Shown here: one piece after another, positions 1-8,377 of the stretch
How positions within the stretch are numbered: position 1 is the stretch's first letter
How the letters are laid out: each line of letters begins with the position of its first letter
NCBI GenBank assembly: GCA_013288885.1
Contig: JABDBA010000016.1
Coordinates: 1 to 44,063 of the forward strand
Direction of reading: 5' to 3'
Length of the DNA stretch: 44,063 nucleotides
Origin: Gammaproteobacteria bacterium
GTDB lineage: Bacteria; Pseudomonadota; Gammaproteobacteria; JABDBA01
Program-made: the position numbers and the translations under genes
Notes under the pieces: generated by a model
What the model was told of the DNA's origin: nothing
Databases searched by the model: none
What the model saw: the letters and a program-made list of their open reading frames with translations, nothing else

Positions 1-2203
1 TTCCTGTTCTAGTAGGAGGCGTAGGTTCTGCATGCGATGCTTGTACTGTATCAGCAGTAGCAGCAATGACGGTCGTGCTTGCTGGTGATGGTTCTTTTTT
101 ATCACTAGTAACATTCCGAGGAGATGTAGATGCAGATGACGCAAAAAAACTGGATCCAGATGCCGCACGACTCAGTGGTAAAACAGAGTCACTAGAGGAT
201 GGCTGGAGCTGTGCTGAAACAGCAGGAGCTGCAGCAAAAAAACTAAGGCCTTGACCCCCCTTTGGCGAAACTGTATCTGCTTCTAACCTGTTTACTGTTG
301 CCGTTCCTGTTGTAGAGGCAGCTACAGCAGTAGAACTTGAATTTGACATCACTGACGTTCCTTTTACTGCTGAGGCTGCTCCCGAAGAGGCAACAGGAGC
401 ACTTAAAGGAAGTAGTGTTCCACCCTGAGAAACTGATATTGAAGAAGAACTACCTACATTTCTAGGGTCGTGAGCTACTGCTGAGGGAGCTTGAACCATA
501 TGAGTATGAGTTTGATGTCTATCAGATTGATTGTAGGGTGGAAGTTGTTGAGTGTTGAACTGTGAACTTCTTGCTGCAATGCGCTGATCATAAACAGTCA
601 CAAGATCATCTGATAAGATGTCATCTACAACAGCTTCGGAATGGCCTCTTGACAGTAATTTTTCTTTTGTTTTTAACTGAAGTGTAAAAGCACCTCCTGG
701 TGGAACGACACCACTTTTTTCATCAGATTGCACGATAGTTTGTTTAGGTTTCTGATGTTTGTTTGATTGTTTATCAGGCTGATTCATAAATTGTACCTCA
801 GTTGTTGCAGTTTTATCATTAAAATGGGATCCAGTAAGGGGGGATTTACTAGAGAGAAAATTAGTATTATCTTTAAAGTTTCTTAGCGTATATCCATGCA
901 AGGGTCCTGGAGGGCTGCCAACTACAGCTAGTTGGTATTCGCTATCTTTACGTTGTGGTGATGATTCTCCGCTGCTCGCTCCATTCTCCATCTGATTGTC
1001 ACCTGCCTCGCTACCAGGGTCACTAGAAGTATCTTCTCTTTCACCTAATGGTTCAGCATCGCTCATGTGGGTAATAATGCTTTCAGGAGAGGAATCGCCA
1101 GACCCAGGAACAATAGGTGCCACAGTCGGAAACGGTAATAGTTCTTCATTGCTTATGGACAAAGGCCACATGCTAGCATCAACTGGGTTCAAGCTTTTGC
1201 GGCAAAATTTATTATTAATTATTTTAAGAATTTTGAGAAATTTACCAGCATAGAGGCTTATTGAATAATTAGCTTTTTTGTCTCTACGTGCGCATTCAAT
1301 AAAAGCGGCCTCTGTAATTATAAAGTCGACGAGCACATCATGGGGTATTTCTATACCAATTTCTTTATAACGATCCTGGAAATATTTTATATGTTTGTTT
1401 AAGAGATCCTCTAGGTTATTACTAGCTATTATTTCCTTAACTTGTTCTTTAATATCTTGCTTAACGCCATGTTCATCTTTATATTGAAATATATCTTTAT
1501 ATATGCTTGGTGATATTGTTTGATATCCTTCATCTTTCAATTCCGCCAGTTGAGCATTATGCTTTCTTTTTTCTTGCCATTTGGTATTAAAGTGTTGTTT
1601 TAGTCTGTCAATTTCAGGTTTATTGATTATTTGATATACATTTGATATTTCTTGTGAAGTTTTTTCTAAAGATTCGGGAGTCGCTTTAGATAACGAAGGA
1701 AAGATAAATCTAAGTAAGGGCGCAAGAAACCAATCAGAAATCTGGAGGGTAACCTTTTCAATAAAGTCTTTGGCTTCACCATTGATAAGGAAATCAACTT
1801 GCCCTATAAAGTTTCGACCCATTGCTTCTGGATTAAAAAAACAAGTGATTGCCTCGAGCAAGTCTGATTCACCCTTTTCTGCCTTAGCCTTTTTGCCATC
1901 TTCGTATATTTGCTCAAAACTAAACCCTTTCCCTAGTTGAATATCAACTTGTCTGATAGCCCAAATGAGTTTTTTTTGCCTTGGTGATAATGAATGTAAA
2001 TCAATATGGCTCAAAATTTCTGCTGGAAGGTGTGCCATCTCTGGTGGAAGAGCTACAGGTTGGGCGCTGAGGGCTGGATTTGATGGTTTTGGCGATCTTT
2101 TATTGGGTTTTTTAGTGTTAGGATTAATCAAACTAACCGAGTACATAACATGACTAGGTTTTTTAATCTGAACATTTCTTTTTGAAAAACGGTAACGTGA
2201 CAT
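1..2203 (-). CDS. Large Ser/Pro-rich modular protein, effector-like, C-terminus cut by window edge
   Basis: An uninterrupted minus-strand frame of 734 codons runs from an ATG at 2203 off the left edge. I do not recognise a family. The N-terminal 45 residues are basic. Residues 59-90 contain LPAEILSHIDLHSL, vaguely like the start of an F-box, but too weak to call. Residues about 90-340 are charged and helix-rich. From about 360 the chain is low complexity (Ser, Pro, Thr, Ala, Gln), with a recurring SFFA motif at 654-657 and 685-688. No signal peptide or membrane segment is visible. The Shine-Dalgarno is weak; an in-frame ATG at codon 20 is an alternative start. A CTTAAG direct repeat lies 60 bp upstream. 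The modular, low-complexity layout resembles secreted effectors of intracellular bacteria, which is an inference. Confidence 0.8.
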   Translation of the reverse strand, partial: MSRYRFSKRNVQIKKPSHVMYSVSLINPNTKKPNKRSPKPSNPALSAQPVALPPEMAHLPAEILSHIDLHSLSPRQKKLIWAIRQVDIQLGKGFSFEQIYEDGKKAKAEKGESDLLEAITCFFNPEAMGRNFIGQVDFLINGEAKDFIEKVTLQISDWFLAPLLRFIFPSLSKATPESLEKTSQEISNVYQIINKPEIDRLKQHFNTKWQEKRKHNAQLAELKDEGYQTISPSIYKDIFQYKDEHGVKQDIKEQVKEIIASNNLEDLLNKHIKYFQDRYKEIGIEIPHDVLVDFIITEAAFIECARRDKKANYSISLYAGKFLKILKIINNKFCRKSLNPVDASMWPLSISNEELLPFPTVAPIVPGSGDSSPESIITHMSDAEPLGEREDTSSDPGSEAGDNQMENGASSGESSPQRKDSEYQLAVVGSPPGPLHGYTLRNFKDNTNFLSSKSPLTGSHFNDKTATTEVQFMNQPDKQSNKHQKPKQTIVQSDEKSGVVPPGGAFTLQLKTKEKLLSRGHSEAVVDDILSDDLVTVYDQRIAARSSQFNTQQLPPYNQSDRHQTHTHMVQAPSAVAHDPRNVGSSSSISVSQGGTLLPLSAPVASSGAASAVKGTSVMSNSSSTAVAASTTGTATVNRLEADTVSPKGGQGLSFFAAAPAVSAQLQPSSSDSVLPLSRAASGSSFFASSASTSPRNVTSDKKEPSPASTTVIAATADTVQASHAEPTPPTRTG

Positions 2204-2243
2204 AATCAGTTCAACCCGGTAATCTTGTAATTAAGTGCGATGG

Positions 2244-2279
2244 TATATATTAACAATCAAACCTTAAGGAAACCTTAAG
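2244..2279 (-). promoter_or_regulatory. PmrA-like direct repeat with downstream -10
   Basis: CTTAAG occurs at 2263-2268 and 2274-2279, separated by 5 bp, a period of 11. Read on the minus strand the box is CTTAAGGTTTCCTTAAGG, followed 13 bp later by TATATA (2244-2249). No good -35 hexamer exists, because the repeat sits where the -35 would be, as expected for an activator-dependent promoter. PmrA/BasR response regulators bind YTTAAK half-sites with this spacing, and in Legionella and Coxiella PmrA controls effector genes. Assigning it to PmrA is an inference from the motif. Confidence 0.55.
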
Positions 2280-2527
2280 AAACCATGATTTTAGTAAAAT
2301 TTTGTTTCCCAGATGAGAAATTGAGGGTTTCTCTTTCTTTTATGGGTATATTTTCCTACAAAATTCAAACTTTATTGTCTCTTTAGTCTATGTGAGATGT
2401 TTTCTTCAAGCTAATGTTATTATAAGTGTCGGTTATTAAATTTCAAATAATTGAACATTAGAATTTTTGGATAATAGTCATTATGCTGACATTATACCAA
2501 ATAATAGGGCAATCGATGCAGTATTTC

Positions 2528-2536
2528 TGATATAAT
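2528..2536 (+). promoter_or_regulatory. Extended -10 promoter of the histidine kinase gene
   Basis: TGATATAAT is a perfect -10 hexamer (2531-2536) with the TGn extension, 48 bp before the start codon. There is no recognisable -35, which extended -10 promoters tolerate. Confidence 0.5.
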
Positions 2537-2583
2537 TTCAGGCTAGCTATGTCGCCATATGCAATTACACCAAGGAGCTTTCT

Positions 2584-4575
2584 ATGCAAGAAAGAGTAGA
2601 CCACCCAATACAATCTGCAAATATAGAAAAAATTGCTAAAGAGCTTGTATTTAACACATTATTCAATACTTTACCCATTGCATTTTATTGGATGGATAGG
2701 GAAGGCTATCAATTAGGTTGTAATGATCTAGAGCTAAAACTTTTGAAATTATCATCAATGGCGGATTTTATTGGTAAGCATTCCAGTGAGATTTCTAATT
2801 CTATTGCCTGGGAAAACTCAAAAATGGTGATGGAATCGAATCAAGTCATGACAATGGAGGAGCAATGGCAGCCAGAACCGGGCCAAGTACCACGCCACTA
2901 CCTCAGTATCAAAAGTCCTATCCACGATGACGATGGCAAGGTCATTGGAATGTTAGGCGTCTCATTGGATATTTCCGAACGTAAGCGCGCGGAAGAGTTG
3001 CTGCATGAGGCAAAAGAAAAAGCCGAATACGCCAATCGCGCGAAAACTGAGTTTCTTTCGATGGTCAGCCATGAGTTGCGTATCCCGTTGTCGGGCATCC
3101 TCGGCATGGCACGCTTATTAGATCTCGAATATTTGTTGCCGCCACTGCATGAACAAACGCAAGATATTATTGATGCCAGCGAGCACTTATTAGCCTTGGT
3201 CGATGATTTGCTCGATGTGGCCAAATTAGAATCGGGCAAGATGGAATTGCACATCGTGCCGTTCGATCTGAGACGCATGCTAGAAGACACCGTGACCATT
3301 TTAACTTTTCAAGCAAAATCAAAAGGGCTGGAGTTGTTATTGAATTATGAAGAAGACGTACCCGCAATTATTTTAGGTGATATCCGTGCGCTGCGGCAGA
3401 TTGTGCTGAATCTTGTCGGCAACGCGCTTAAATTTACCGCGCAGGGTTATGTGATCATTCGCATTCGTTGTGTAGAAAAAACCGATAAGCATGCCACCTT
3501 AGCGATTAGCATCGAAGACACCGGTATTGGTATCGCAAAAGATAAATTGCAACATGTGTTTGAACGTTTTCAACAAGCCGGTGATCCTACCTATAAACGT
3601 CGATATGGCGGTACAGGTTTGGGGCTAACGATCAGCAAAGCGTACACAGAATTAATGGATGGTAGAGTCGAGGTGCAAAGCGAATTGGGTAAAGGTTCGA
3701 TTTTTTCATGCATCATTCCGTTTCAATTACCGAGCGAATCGATGGTGGCGCTGCCTTGGGAACAATATAAAGCGCATGTCAAAGTGTTAATTGTCGATGA
3801 TACTCTGCGTGGTGAAGTATTAAAAAAACATGTTTCCGCTTCGCACTCAACGGTGGTGAAAGGGAAAGACGCTTTAAAAGTGTTGTTGGCTGCGATGCAG
3901 GCCAAACAATCTTATGATGTGGTGATTATCGATCAACAAATTACCAGCACTGATGCGATGACATTAGGCCAGCAGATTAACAAACAATTAGCACCGCACA
4001 AACCGATGTTGCTTTTATTGGTTCCAACGCTGGGTGTTGCTGCAAAAGATGCGATCAAAATGGCTGGTTTTTATGAGGTGATTGTTAAACCCGCACAACC
4101 TACCGAATTATTAATTAATCTTACGGCGGCGTGGGAACGTTGGGATGAAAAACAACGTTTGAAAGAATATAAAAACAAACCTACCCATATTGAAAATTCA
4201 CCGCATATATTATTAGTGGAAGATGATCGCATTGTGCAAAAAGTCCATCGCATGATGTTAGAGCGTTTAGGTTATCAAGTCGATTTAGCCGAAGATGGGC
4301 AAAAAGCTTTGGAAAAAACCTCTACCAATTATGACGCGATTTTTATGGATGTCGGTTTACCCGGCATGAGTGGTTTAGAAGTGACCTCAGAAATTCGTAA
4401 ACGCGAAGGCAACAATAAACGTATTCCTATTATCGCGATGACTGCTTATGTGTATGAAGAAGATCGCAATAATTGTTTAGCTGCTGGCATGGATGATATT
4501 GCCACTAAACCGATTTCCTTCCCTGAATTGCAAAAGATCCTGAAAAAATGGGTGGTGGAGAGGAAGGCGGCGTAG
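2584..4575 (+). CDS. PAS hybrid sensor histidine kinase with two receiver domains
   Basis: This 663-residue cytoplasmic kinase has no membrane segment. A PAS domain spans about 22-135, followed by a HisKA dimerisation helix with H163 in SHELRIPL. The HATPase domain follows, with N280 in the N box, DTGIGI at 312-317 and GGTGLGL at 342-348. Receiver 1 (about 400-515) keeps acidic D405/D406, D450 and K502, but has Val near 480 where Thr/Ser is normal, so it may be degenerate. Receiver 2 (about 541-658) is complete: D547/D548, phospho-acceptor D589, T620, K642. No HPt domain is present, so phosphorelay would need a separate partner. The start is supported by AAGGAG just upstream. The input signal is unknown; PAS sensing of a small intracellular ligand or redox state is likely for the family. 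Confidence 0.93.
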   Translation: MQERVDHPIQSANIEKIAKELVFNTLFNTLPIAFYWMDREGYQLGCNDLELKLLKLSSMADFIGKHSSEISNSIAWENSKMVMESNQVMTMEEQWQPEPGQVPRHYLSIKSPIHDDDGKVIGMLGVSLDISERKRAEELLHEAKEKAEYANRAKTEFLSMVSHELRIPLSGILGMARLLDLEYLLPPLHEQTQDIIDASEHLLALVDDLLDVAKLESGKMELHIVPFDLRRMLEDTVTILTFQAKSKGLELLLNYEEDVPAIILGDIRALRQIVLNLVGNALKFTAQGYVIIRIRCVEKTDKHATLAISIEDTGIGIAKDKLQHVFERFQQAGDPTYKRRYGGTGLGLTISKAYTELMDGRVEVQSELGKGSIFSCIIPFQLPSESMVALPWEQYKAHVKVLIVDDTLRGEVLKKHVSASHSTVVKGKDALKVLLAAMQAKQSYDVVIIDQQITSTDAMTLGQQINKQLAPHKPMLLLLVPTLGVAAKDAIKMAGFYEVIVKPAQPTELLINLTAAWERWDEKQRLKEYKNKPTHIENSPHILLVEDDRIVQKVHRMMLERLGYQVDLAEDGQKALEKTSTNYDAIFMDVGLPGMSGLEVTSEIRKREGNNKRIPIIAMTAYVYEEDRNNCLAAGMDDIATKPISFPELQKILKKWVVERKAA

Positions 4576-4588
4576 TTATTAAATTTTT

Positions 4589-4640
4589 GCCCCCTTTGAA
4601 AAAGGGGGCCGCCGAGCGCTAAGCGAGGCGGGGGGATTTA
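4589..4640 (+). repeat. 52-bp dispersed repeat, copy 1
   Basis: This sequence (CCCCCTTTGAAAAAGGGGG, then a GC-rich core with GCCGAGCGCTAAGCGAGGC, then GGGGATTTA) recurs base for base at 22038-22089. It is rich in internal dyad symmetry. It lies directly after the stop of a + strand gene and faces a convergent - strand gene. Confidence 0.9.
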
Positions 4641-4694
4641 AAGATTGTGCAGCCTTCCTCAAATCCCCCCTAGCCCCCCTTTTTCAAAGGGGGG
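4590..4694. repeat. Full palindromic element with CCCCCTTTGAAAAAGGGGG arms
   Basis: The left arm (4590-4608) and right arm (4674-4694, CCCCCCTTTTTCAAAGGGGGG) are inverted copies around a GC-rich centre. The whole 105-bp unit fills the gap between the convergent kinase and ETF-QO genes. It could form a large RNA hairpin in both transcripts and act as a bidirectional stop or stability element. The structure resembles REP/MITE-type intergenic repeats. Confidence 0.8.
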
Positions 4695-4723
4695 AACAGG
4701 ACTGCCTCGCAATGACACAGCTT

Positions 4724-6340
4724 TCACATACCAAGATAATTCGGCCCACCACCTCCCTCCGGTGGTACCCAATTAATATTCTGGCGCGGATCTTTAATAT
4801 CACACGTTTTACAATGCACACAATTTTGTGCGTTGATTTGTAAATAAGGTTGATTGTCGGCATTGCGCACAATTTCATAAACTCCCGCAGGGCAGTAACG
4901 CTGTTCGGGCGAATCATATTCTTTATAATTAACATCGATCGCTAGTTTAGGGTTAAGCAACTGCAAATGACACAATTGGTTTTCGGCATGGTTAGTGTTA
5001 GATAAATACACCGAAGAAAGTTTATCAAACGTCAGCACGCCATCGGGTTTAGGATAGGCAATTTTTTTGCATTGATTAGATTTTTTGAGTTGCAAATAAT
5101 CAGCGTGGTTGTTAAATGTCCATGGTGCTTTACCACGCAATATATAAGTATCGATCGCCGCGTAAATAAGGCCTGCCCATAAACCCCAACGAAACGCTGG
5201 GCGAATATTTCTTACCTTATGTAGTTCTGGCCAAATCCAGCTGCTTTGAATGTTTTTAGTGTAATCAGTTAATTCGGTTTCAAGGCCGCTTCGCAAAGAG
5301 TTAAAAATAGTTTCAGCAGCGATCATGCCAGATTTCATTGCAGTGTGTGAGCCTTTAATTTTAGGCACATTTAAAAAACCGGCACTGTCACCGATTAACA
5401 ATCCACCAGCAAAAGTTAATTTAGGCAGCGATTGATAACCGCCTTCGACTAAAGCACGCGCGCCATAGCATAAACGTTTGCCGCCGTTAAATGTCTCACG
5501 AATGGCGGGGTGAGTTTTAAAACGCTGAAATTCTTCGAAGGGATTTAAGAACGTATTTTCATAATCTAAGCCAATCACAAAACCCACCGCAACTTGATTA
5601 TTTTCTAAGTGATATAAAAAAGATCCACCATAAGTTTTAAAATCCATTGGCCAACCGACGGAATGGATCACCGTGCCAGGTTTATGATGTTTGGGATCAA
5701 CTTCCCATAATTCTTTGATACCGATGCCGTAAGTTTGTGGGTCAGAATCTTTTTGTAAATTAAATTTTTCAATTACTGTTTTGGTCAAAGAACCGCGACA
5801 ACCTTCGGCTAACAACGTTTGTTTGGCATGTAATTCCATACCGGGTTGATGTTGATCGGTGGGTTTGCCGTCTTTGCCGATGCCCATGTCGCCGGTGGCA
5901 ATGCCGCGCACCGTGCCGTTGTCATCATATAAAATTTCTGCAGCGGCAAAACCCGGGTAAATTTCTACACCCAGCGCTTCCGCTTGCTGCGCTAACCATT
6001 TGCAGAGATTGCTCAAACTAATTATATAGTTGCCTTGGTTGTGCATGGTGGGTGGAGTAGGGAGGTTGAAGGCTTTGCTTGTGGTAAGAAAAATAAATTG
6101 ATCTTTGGTAGCGGGGGTGTTGAGCGGTGCGCCACGTGCTTGCCAATCGGGGATCAGTTCATTGAGTGCGCGCGGTTCAAACACCGCGCCGGAAAGTATA
6201 TGTGCGCCTACTTCCGAGCCTTTTTCCACCACGCAAACTTTGATATCTTGGCTCAGTTGGCGCAGGCGAATAGCACACGCCAACCCTGCAGGGCCTGCTC
6301 CCACTATCACAACATCATATTGCATTGATTCACGTGGCAT
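4724..6340 (-). CDS. Electron transfer flavoprotein-ubiquinone oxidoreductase (ETF-QO)
   Basis: This 538-residue enzyme passes electrons from reduced ETF to the quinone pool at the inner membrane. The N-terminal FAD-binding site is VVIVGAGPAGLACA, with GAGPAG at 14-19. LSGAVFEPRALNEL near 50 is typical of the family. The C-terminal [4Fe-4S] domain has C483, C507, C510 and C513, the last three in CVHCKTC, and the protein ends in the usual GGPNYLGM. Length and architecture match full-length bacterial ETF-QO. The ATG at 6340 is preceded by GGGAGGAAGATC, a strong ribosome site, which favours it over the internal ATG five codons later. The ETF subunits lie 1.3 kb away on the other strand, so the electron route from acyl-CoA or amine dehydrogenases to quinone is encoded locally. 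Confidence 0.96.
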   Translation of the reverse strand: MPRESMQYDVVIVGAGPAGLACAIRLRQLSQDIKVCVVEKGSEVGAHILSGAVFEPRALNELIPDWQARGAPLNTPATKDQFIFLTTSKAFNLPTPPTMHNQGNYIISLSNLCKWLAQQAEALGVEIYPGFAAAEILYDDNGTVRGIATGDMGIGKDGKPTDQHQPGMELHAKQTLLAEGCRGSLTKTVIEKFNLQKDSDPQTYGIGIKELWEVDPKHHKPGTVIHSVGWPMDFKTYGGSFLYHLENNQVAVGFVIGLDYENTFLNPFEEFQRFKTHPAIRETFNGGKRLCYGARALVEGGYQSLPKLTFAGGLLIGDSAGFLNVPKIKGSHTAMKSGMIAAETIFNSLRSGLETELTDYTKNIQSSWIWPELHKVRNIRPAFRWGLWAGLIYAAIDTYILRGKAPWTFNNHADYLQLKKSNQCKKIAYPKPDGVLTFDKLSSVYLSNTNHAENQLCHLQLLNPKLAIDVNYKEYDSPEQRYCPAGVYEIVRNADNQPYLQINAQNCVHCKTCDIKDPRQNINWVPPEGGGGPNYLGM

Positions 6341-6370
6341 GATCTTCCTCCCATGTTTTATTGGTTTTCA

Positions 6371-6412
6371 TGTAGGTCGGCTCAAGGAGCGTAGCGACGG
6401 AGCCGACATTCA
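6371..6412. repeat. Small inverted repeat, GTCGGCTC family
   Basis: The arms TGTAGGTCGGCTC and GAGCCGACATTCA are near-perfect inverted copies around AAGGAGCGTAGCGACG. The unit lies upstream of the ETF-QO start and downstream of the ankyrin-like gene. Its compact palindromic form is that of a dispersed intergenic repeat; only one copy is in this window. Confidence 0.55.
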
Positions 6413-6458
6413 ATACTACCGCTGGAAATAGTCTGCCAGGAAAACACAAATTAGGCTA

Positions 6459-6824
6459 TCATTGAATTATTAAGTTAGCTACATAAGCATTTTCTCTAAC
6501 GATACATTTCTGAACTAATAAATCAGGGGCCTTCTCGTGATATTCCTTTAATAAATGCACAAATCCCAGGAAATTGTTTCCAACAGCAGCAGCTTCTAAT
6601 GGGGTAACCTCGAGTGTAGTTGTGTTGGGGGGTTGTCCTACAACAATTTTTCCTTTAGCGCGTAGGTCAGCGCCTTGTTTAAGTAACTTAGATACCCTTA
6701 ATGACCTTCGATCGCTCTTATAATAATATTCGGCATCGTAAGCTATATCTACTAACTCTTGTACCAAGGCTGCTGGGCTTTGTTTCTCATCTCCAGTTTG
6801 CTCTTTTTCAGGATTTGGATTCAT
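6459..6824 (-). CDS. Small ankyrin-repeat-like protein
   Basis: This is a 121-residue soluble protein with no signal peptide. Residues 46-56 (SKLLKQGADLR) and 74-95 (TPLEAAAVGNNFLGFVHLLKEY) follow the ankyrin pattern of TPL-AA--GN---V-LLL--GAD, giving about one and a half repeats. The first 18 residues are charged and probably disordered. The start ATG at 6824 has AGAGG upstream. Ankyrin proteins mediate protein binding and are common among effectors of intracellular bacteria, but this one is short and could be a housekeeping or decayed remnant. It separates ETF-QO from the toxin-antitoxin pair. Confidence 0.65.
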   Translation of the reverse strand: MNPNPEKEQTGDEKQSPAALVQELVDIAYDAEYYYKSDRRSLRVSKLLKQGADLRAKGKIVVGQPPNTTTLEVTPLEAAAVGNNFLGFVHLLKEYHEKAPDLLVQKCIVRENAYVANLIIQ

Positions 6825-6895
6825 GACCTATGCCTCTAAGTTTAGATTTATCTTAAGTGTAGACTATATACGAATGCCTGTGGTCAAGCTAGGGC

Positions 6896-6961
6896 GTATA
6901 TCAATTAAGTATACATTTTGTATTGCTAATTTGTATGTCTGTGCTATACTACAGGTTAGCA
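6896..6961 (+). promoter_or_regulatory. Promoter and operator of the MazF-type TA module
   Basis: TTGCTA (6923-6928), a 16-bp spacer and TGC-TATACT (-10 at 6945-6950) form a promoter with an extended -10. It is flanked by the inverted pair TGCTAA (6924-6929) and TTAGCA (6956-6961). A second pair, GTATA/TATAC (6896-6900, 6910-6914), lies upstream. Inverted repeats over the promoter fit autorepression by the ribbon-helix-helix antitoxin. Confidence 0.5.
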
Positions 6962-6985
6962 CACTATTAGATTGAGGGGGCAAAT

Positions 6986-7222
6986 ATGTCATTGGTTTCT
7001 ATTCGTTTAGGCGATAAATTACTGATAGAGGTTAAAAATAGGGCACAGCTATTACATCTGTCACAGACGGAATACATACGCAAAGCGATTGAGCATATGA
7101 ATGAAGAGGTCTCGAAGCAGGAGCGTAAACAACGTCTGATACAAGCAAGTTTAAAGGTCAGGGGTGAAAGCATGGACGTCAATCAAGATTTTAGTAGGAT
7201 AGAACATGACCCAGAAGCTTAA
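6986..7222 (+). CDS. Ribbon-helix-helix antitoxin of a MazF-type pair
   Basis: This 78-residue protein starts with SLVSIRLGDKLLIEVKNRAQ, a beta strand and helix, followed by LSQTEYIRKAIEHM, the pattern of RHH/CopG-type DNA binders. The C-terminal 35 residues are charged and likely form the toxin-neutralising tail. A strong GAGGGGG site precedes the ATG. The gene overlaps the toxin gene by 17 bp, as is common for TA operons. It should bind the upstream inverted repeats and repress its own operon. Confidence 0.85.
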   Translation: MSLVSIRLGDKLLIEVKNRAQLLHLSQTEYIRKAIEHMNEEVSKQERKQRLIQASLKVRGESMDVNQDFSRIEHDPEA

Positions 7223-7562
7223 AAAAGGTGAAATATGGTTGGCAAATCTTAACCCTAGCAAGGGCACCGAACCTGGCAAAACCAGGCCAGTGCTTGTTAT
7301 ACAAAATCAGGTTCTATTAGATATTGCGCATCCGTCCACCTTAATTATCCCTCTTACCACAAATTTGGTGGAAGGTGGCCAACCGTTGCGGGTAAGGGTA
7401 AAAGCCCAAGGGAAGCTGAAGAAAGATTCCGATCTTTTAATCGATCAAGCTCGTGCTATTGATAATAAGAGGCTAACCAATGGCCCTTTAGCGCAATTGG
7501 ATGATGATTCTATGAAGATTATTTATCAATCATTTTGTGAGGTGATGGGGTATGATTTGTAA
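7206..7562 (+). CDS. mazF: MazF/PemK-family toxin (endoribonuclease)
   Basis: This 118-residue protein begins KKGEIWLANLNPSKGTEPGK followed by TRPVLVIQNQ, the diagnostic MazF/PemK core. Later it carries PSTLIIPLTTN and DSDLLIDQARAIDNKRL, also conserved. Members cleave mRNA or other RNAs at short specific sequences and are held inactive by the cognate antitoxin encoded just upstream. The length is normal and the frame intact. Cleavage specificity cannot be read from sequence. Confidence 0.9.
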   Translation: MTQKLKKGEIWLANLNPSKGTEPGKTRPVLVIQNQVLLDIAHPSTLIIPLTTNLVEGGQPLRVRVKAQGKLKKDSDLLIDQARAIDNKRLTNGPLAQLDDDSMKIIYQSFCEVMGYDL

Positions 7563-7590
7563 ACCCATAGAAATTAGTTTGCCCAATCGT

Positions 7591-7596
7591 TATAAT
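7591..7596 (+). promoter_or_regulatory. Possible -10 of the etfBA operon
   Basis: A perfect TATAAT lies 32 bp before the etfB ATG, in the 65-bp gap after the toxin gene. No convincing -35 accompanies it. Read-through from the toxin-antitoxin promoter is also possible because no terminator is visible between them. Confidence 0.35.
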
Positions 7597-7627
7597 ACCT
7601 TCACACAAAAAATTAGGGTGATACCTT

Positions 7628-8377
7628 ATGAAAATTCTAGTCGCCATAAAACGCGTTGTTGATTTCAACGTAAAAGTTCGCATTAAACCTGACCATTCCG
7701 GCATTGAAACTGCTAATGTCAAAATGTCGATGAATCCCTTCGATGAAATCGCGATAGAAGAAGCGGTGCGCTTGAAAGAAGCAGGCAAAGCGACTGAAGT
7801 CGTGGTGGTTTCTATTGGCAACAGCACGGCACAAGAAACATTGCGCAATGCGCTGGCGCTGGGAGCTGATCGAGCTATCTTAGTGCAAACCGATGCTGAA
7901 GTGCAGCCATTAGCCGTTGCAAAAATACTGAAAAAAATAGCGGAACAAGAAACGCCGCAATTAATTATTCTCGGCAAACAAGCGATCGATGATGACAGCA
8001 ACCAAACCGGCCAAATGTTAGCGGCATTATTAAATTGGCCGCAAGGAACGTTTGCTTCTAAAGTAGCTGTTGATAATCAGCAAGTGCATGTAACGCGTGA
8101 GCTTGATGGTGGTTTAGAAGTTATCGCGGTTAAATTACCGGCTGTTATCACTACCGACTTACGCTTAAATCAACCACGTTATGCGTCGCTTCCTAATATT
8201 ATGAAGGCCAAACAAAAACCATTGAATGTGATCATGGCCGATCAATTAGCGGTAGATATTACGCCGCGCGTCACTACCTTAAAAGTAGAGCCACCCTCAG
8301 GGCGAAAAGCGGGCATCAAGGTGGCCAATGTGGCGGAATTAGTCGACAAATTAAAAAACGAAGCAAAGGTGATTTAA
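7628..8377 (+). CDS. etfB: Electron transfer flavoprotein beta subunit
   Basis: This 249-residue protein starts [20 protein letters not shown] and carries [16 protein letters not shown], both hallmark ETF-beta sequences. The AMP-binding region includes [21 protein letters not shown], and the C-terminus has the family [16 protein letters not shown] stretch (LNEPRYA in most members). With EtfA it forms the soluble FAD heterodimer that collects electrons from acyl-CoA dehydrogenases and delivers them to ETF-QO. Its TAA overlaps the etfA ATG by one base (TAATG), indicating translational coupling. Confidence 0.97.
   Translation: MKILVAIKRVVDFNVKVRIKPDHSGIETANVKMSMNPFDEIAIEEAVRLKEAGKATEVVVVSIGNSTAQETLRNALALGADRAILVQTDAEVQPLAVAKILKKIAEQETPQLIILGKQAIDDDSNQTGQMLAALLNWPQGTFASKVAVDNQQVHVTRELDGGLEVIAVKLPAVITTDLRLNQPRYASLPNIMKAKQKPLNVIMADQLAVDITPRVTTLKVEPPSGRKAGIKVANVAELVDKLKNEAKVI

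Larger units (their letters stand above)
2204..2583. other. 380-bp divergent intergenic region
   Basis: This AT-rich spacer separates the minus-strand edge gene from the plus-strand histidine kinase. It holds the PmrA-like direct repeat and a TATATA -10 candidate for the edge gene, and an extended -10 promoter plus an AAGGAG ribosome site (about 2575-2580) for the kinase. I see no further gene or RNA structure in the middle 200 bp. Confidence 0.7.

Noticed and set aside
1153..2029. F-box domain in the edge gene
   Set aside because: LPAEILSHIDLHSL is suggestive, but the following residues lack the usual F-box spacing and hydrophobic pattern; noted only as a hint.
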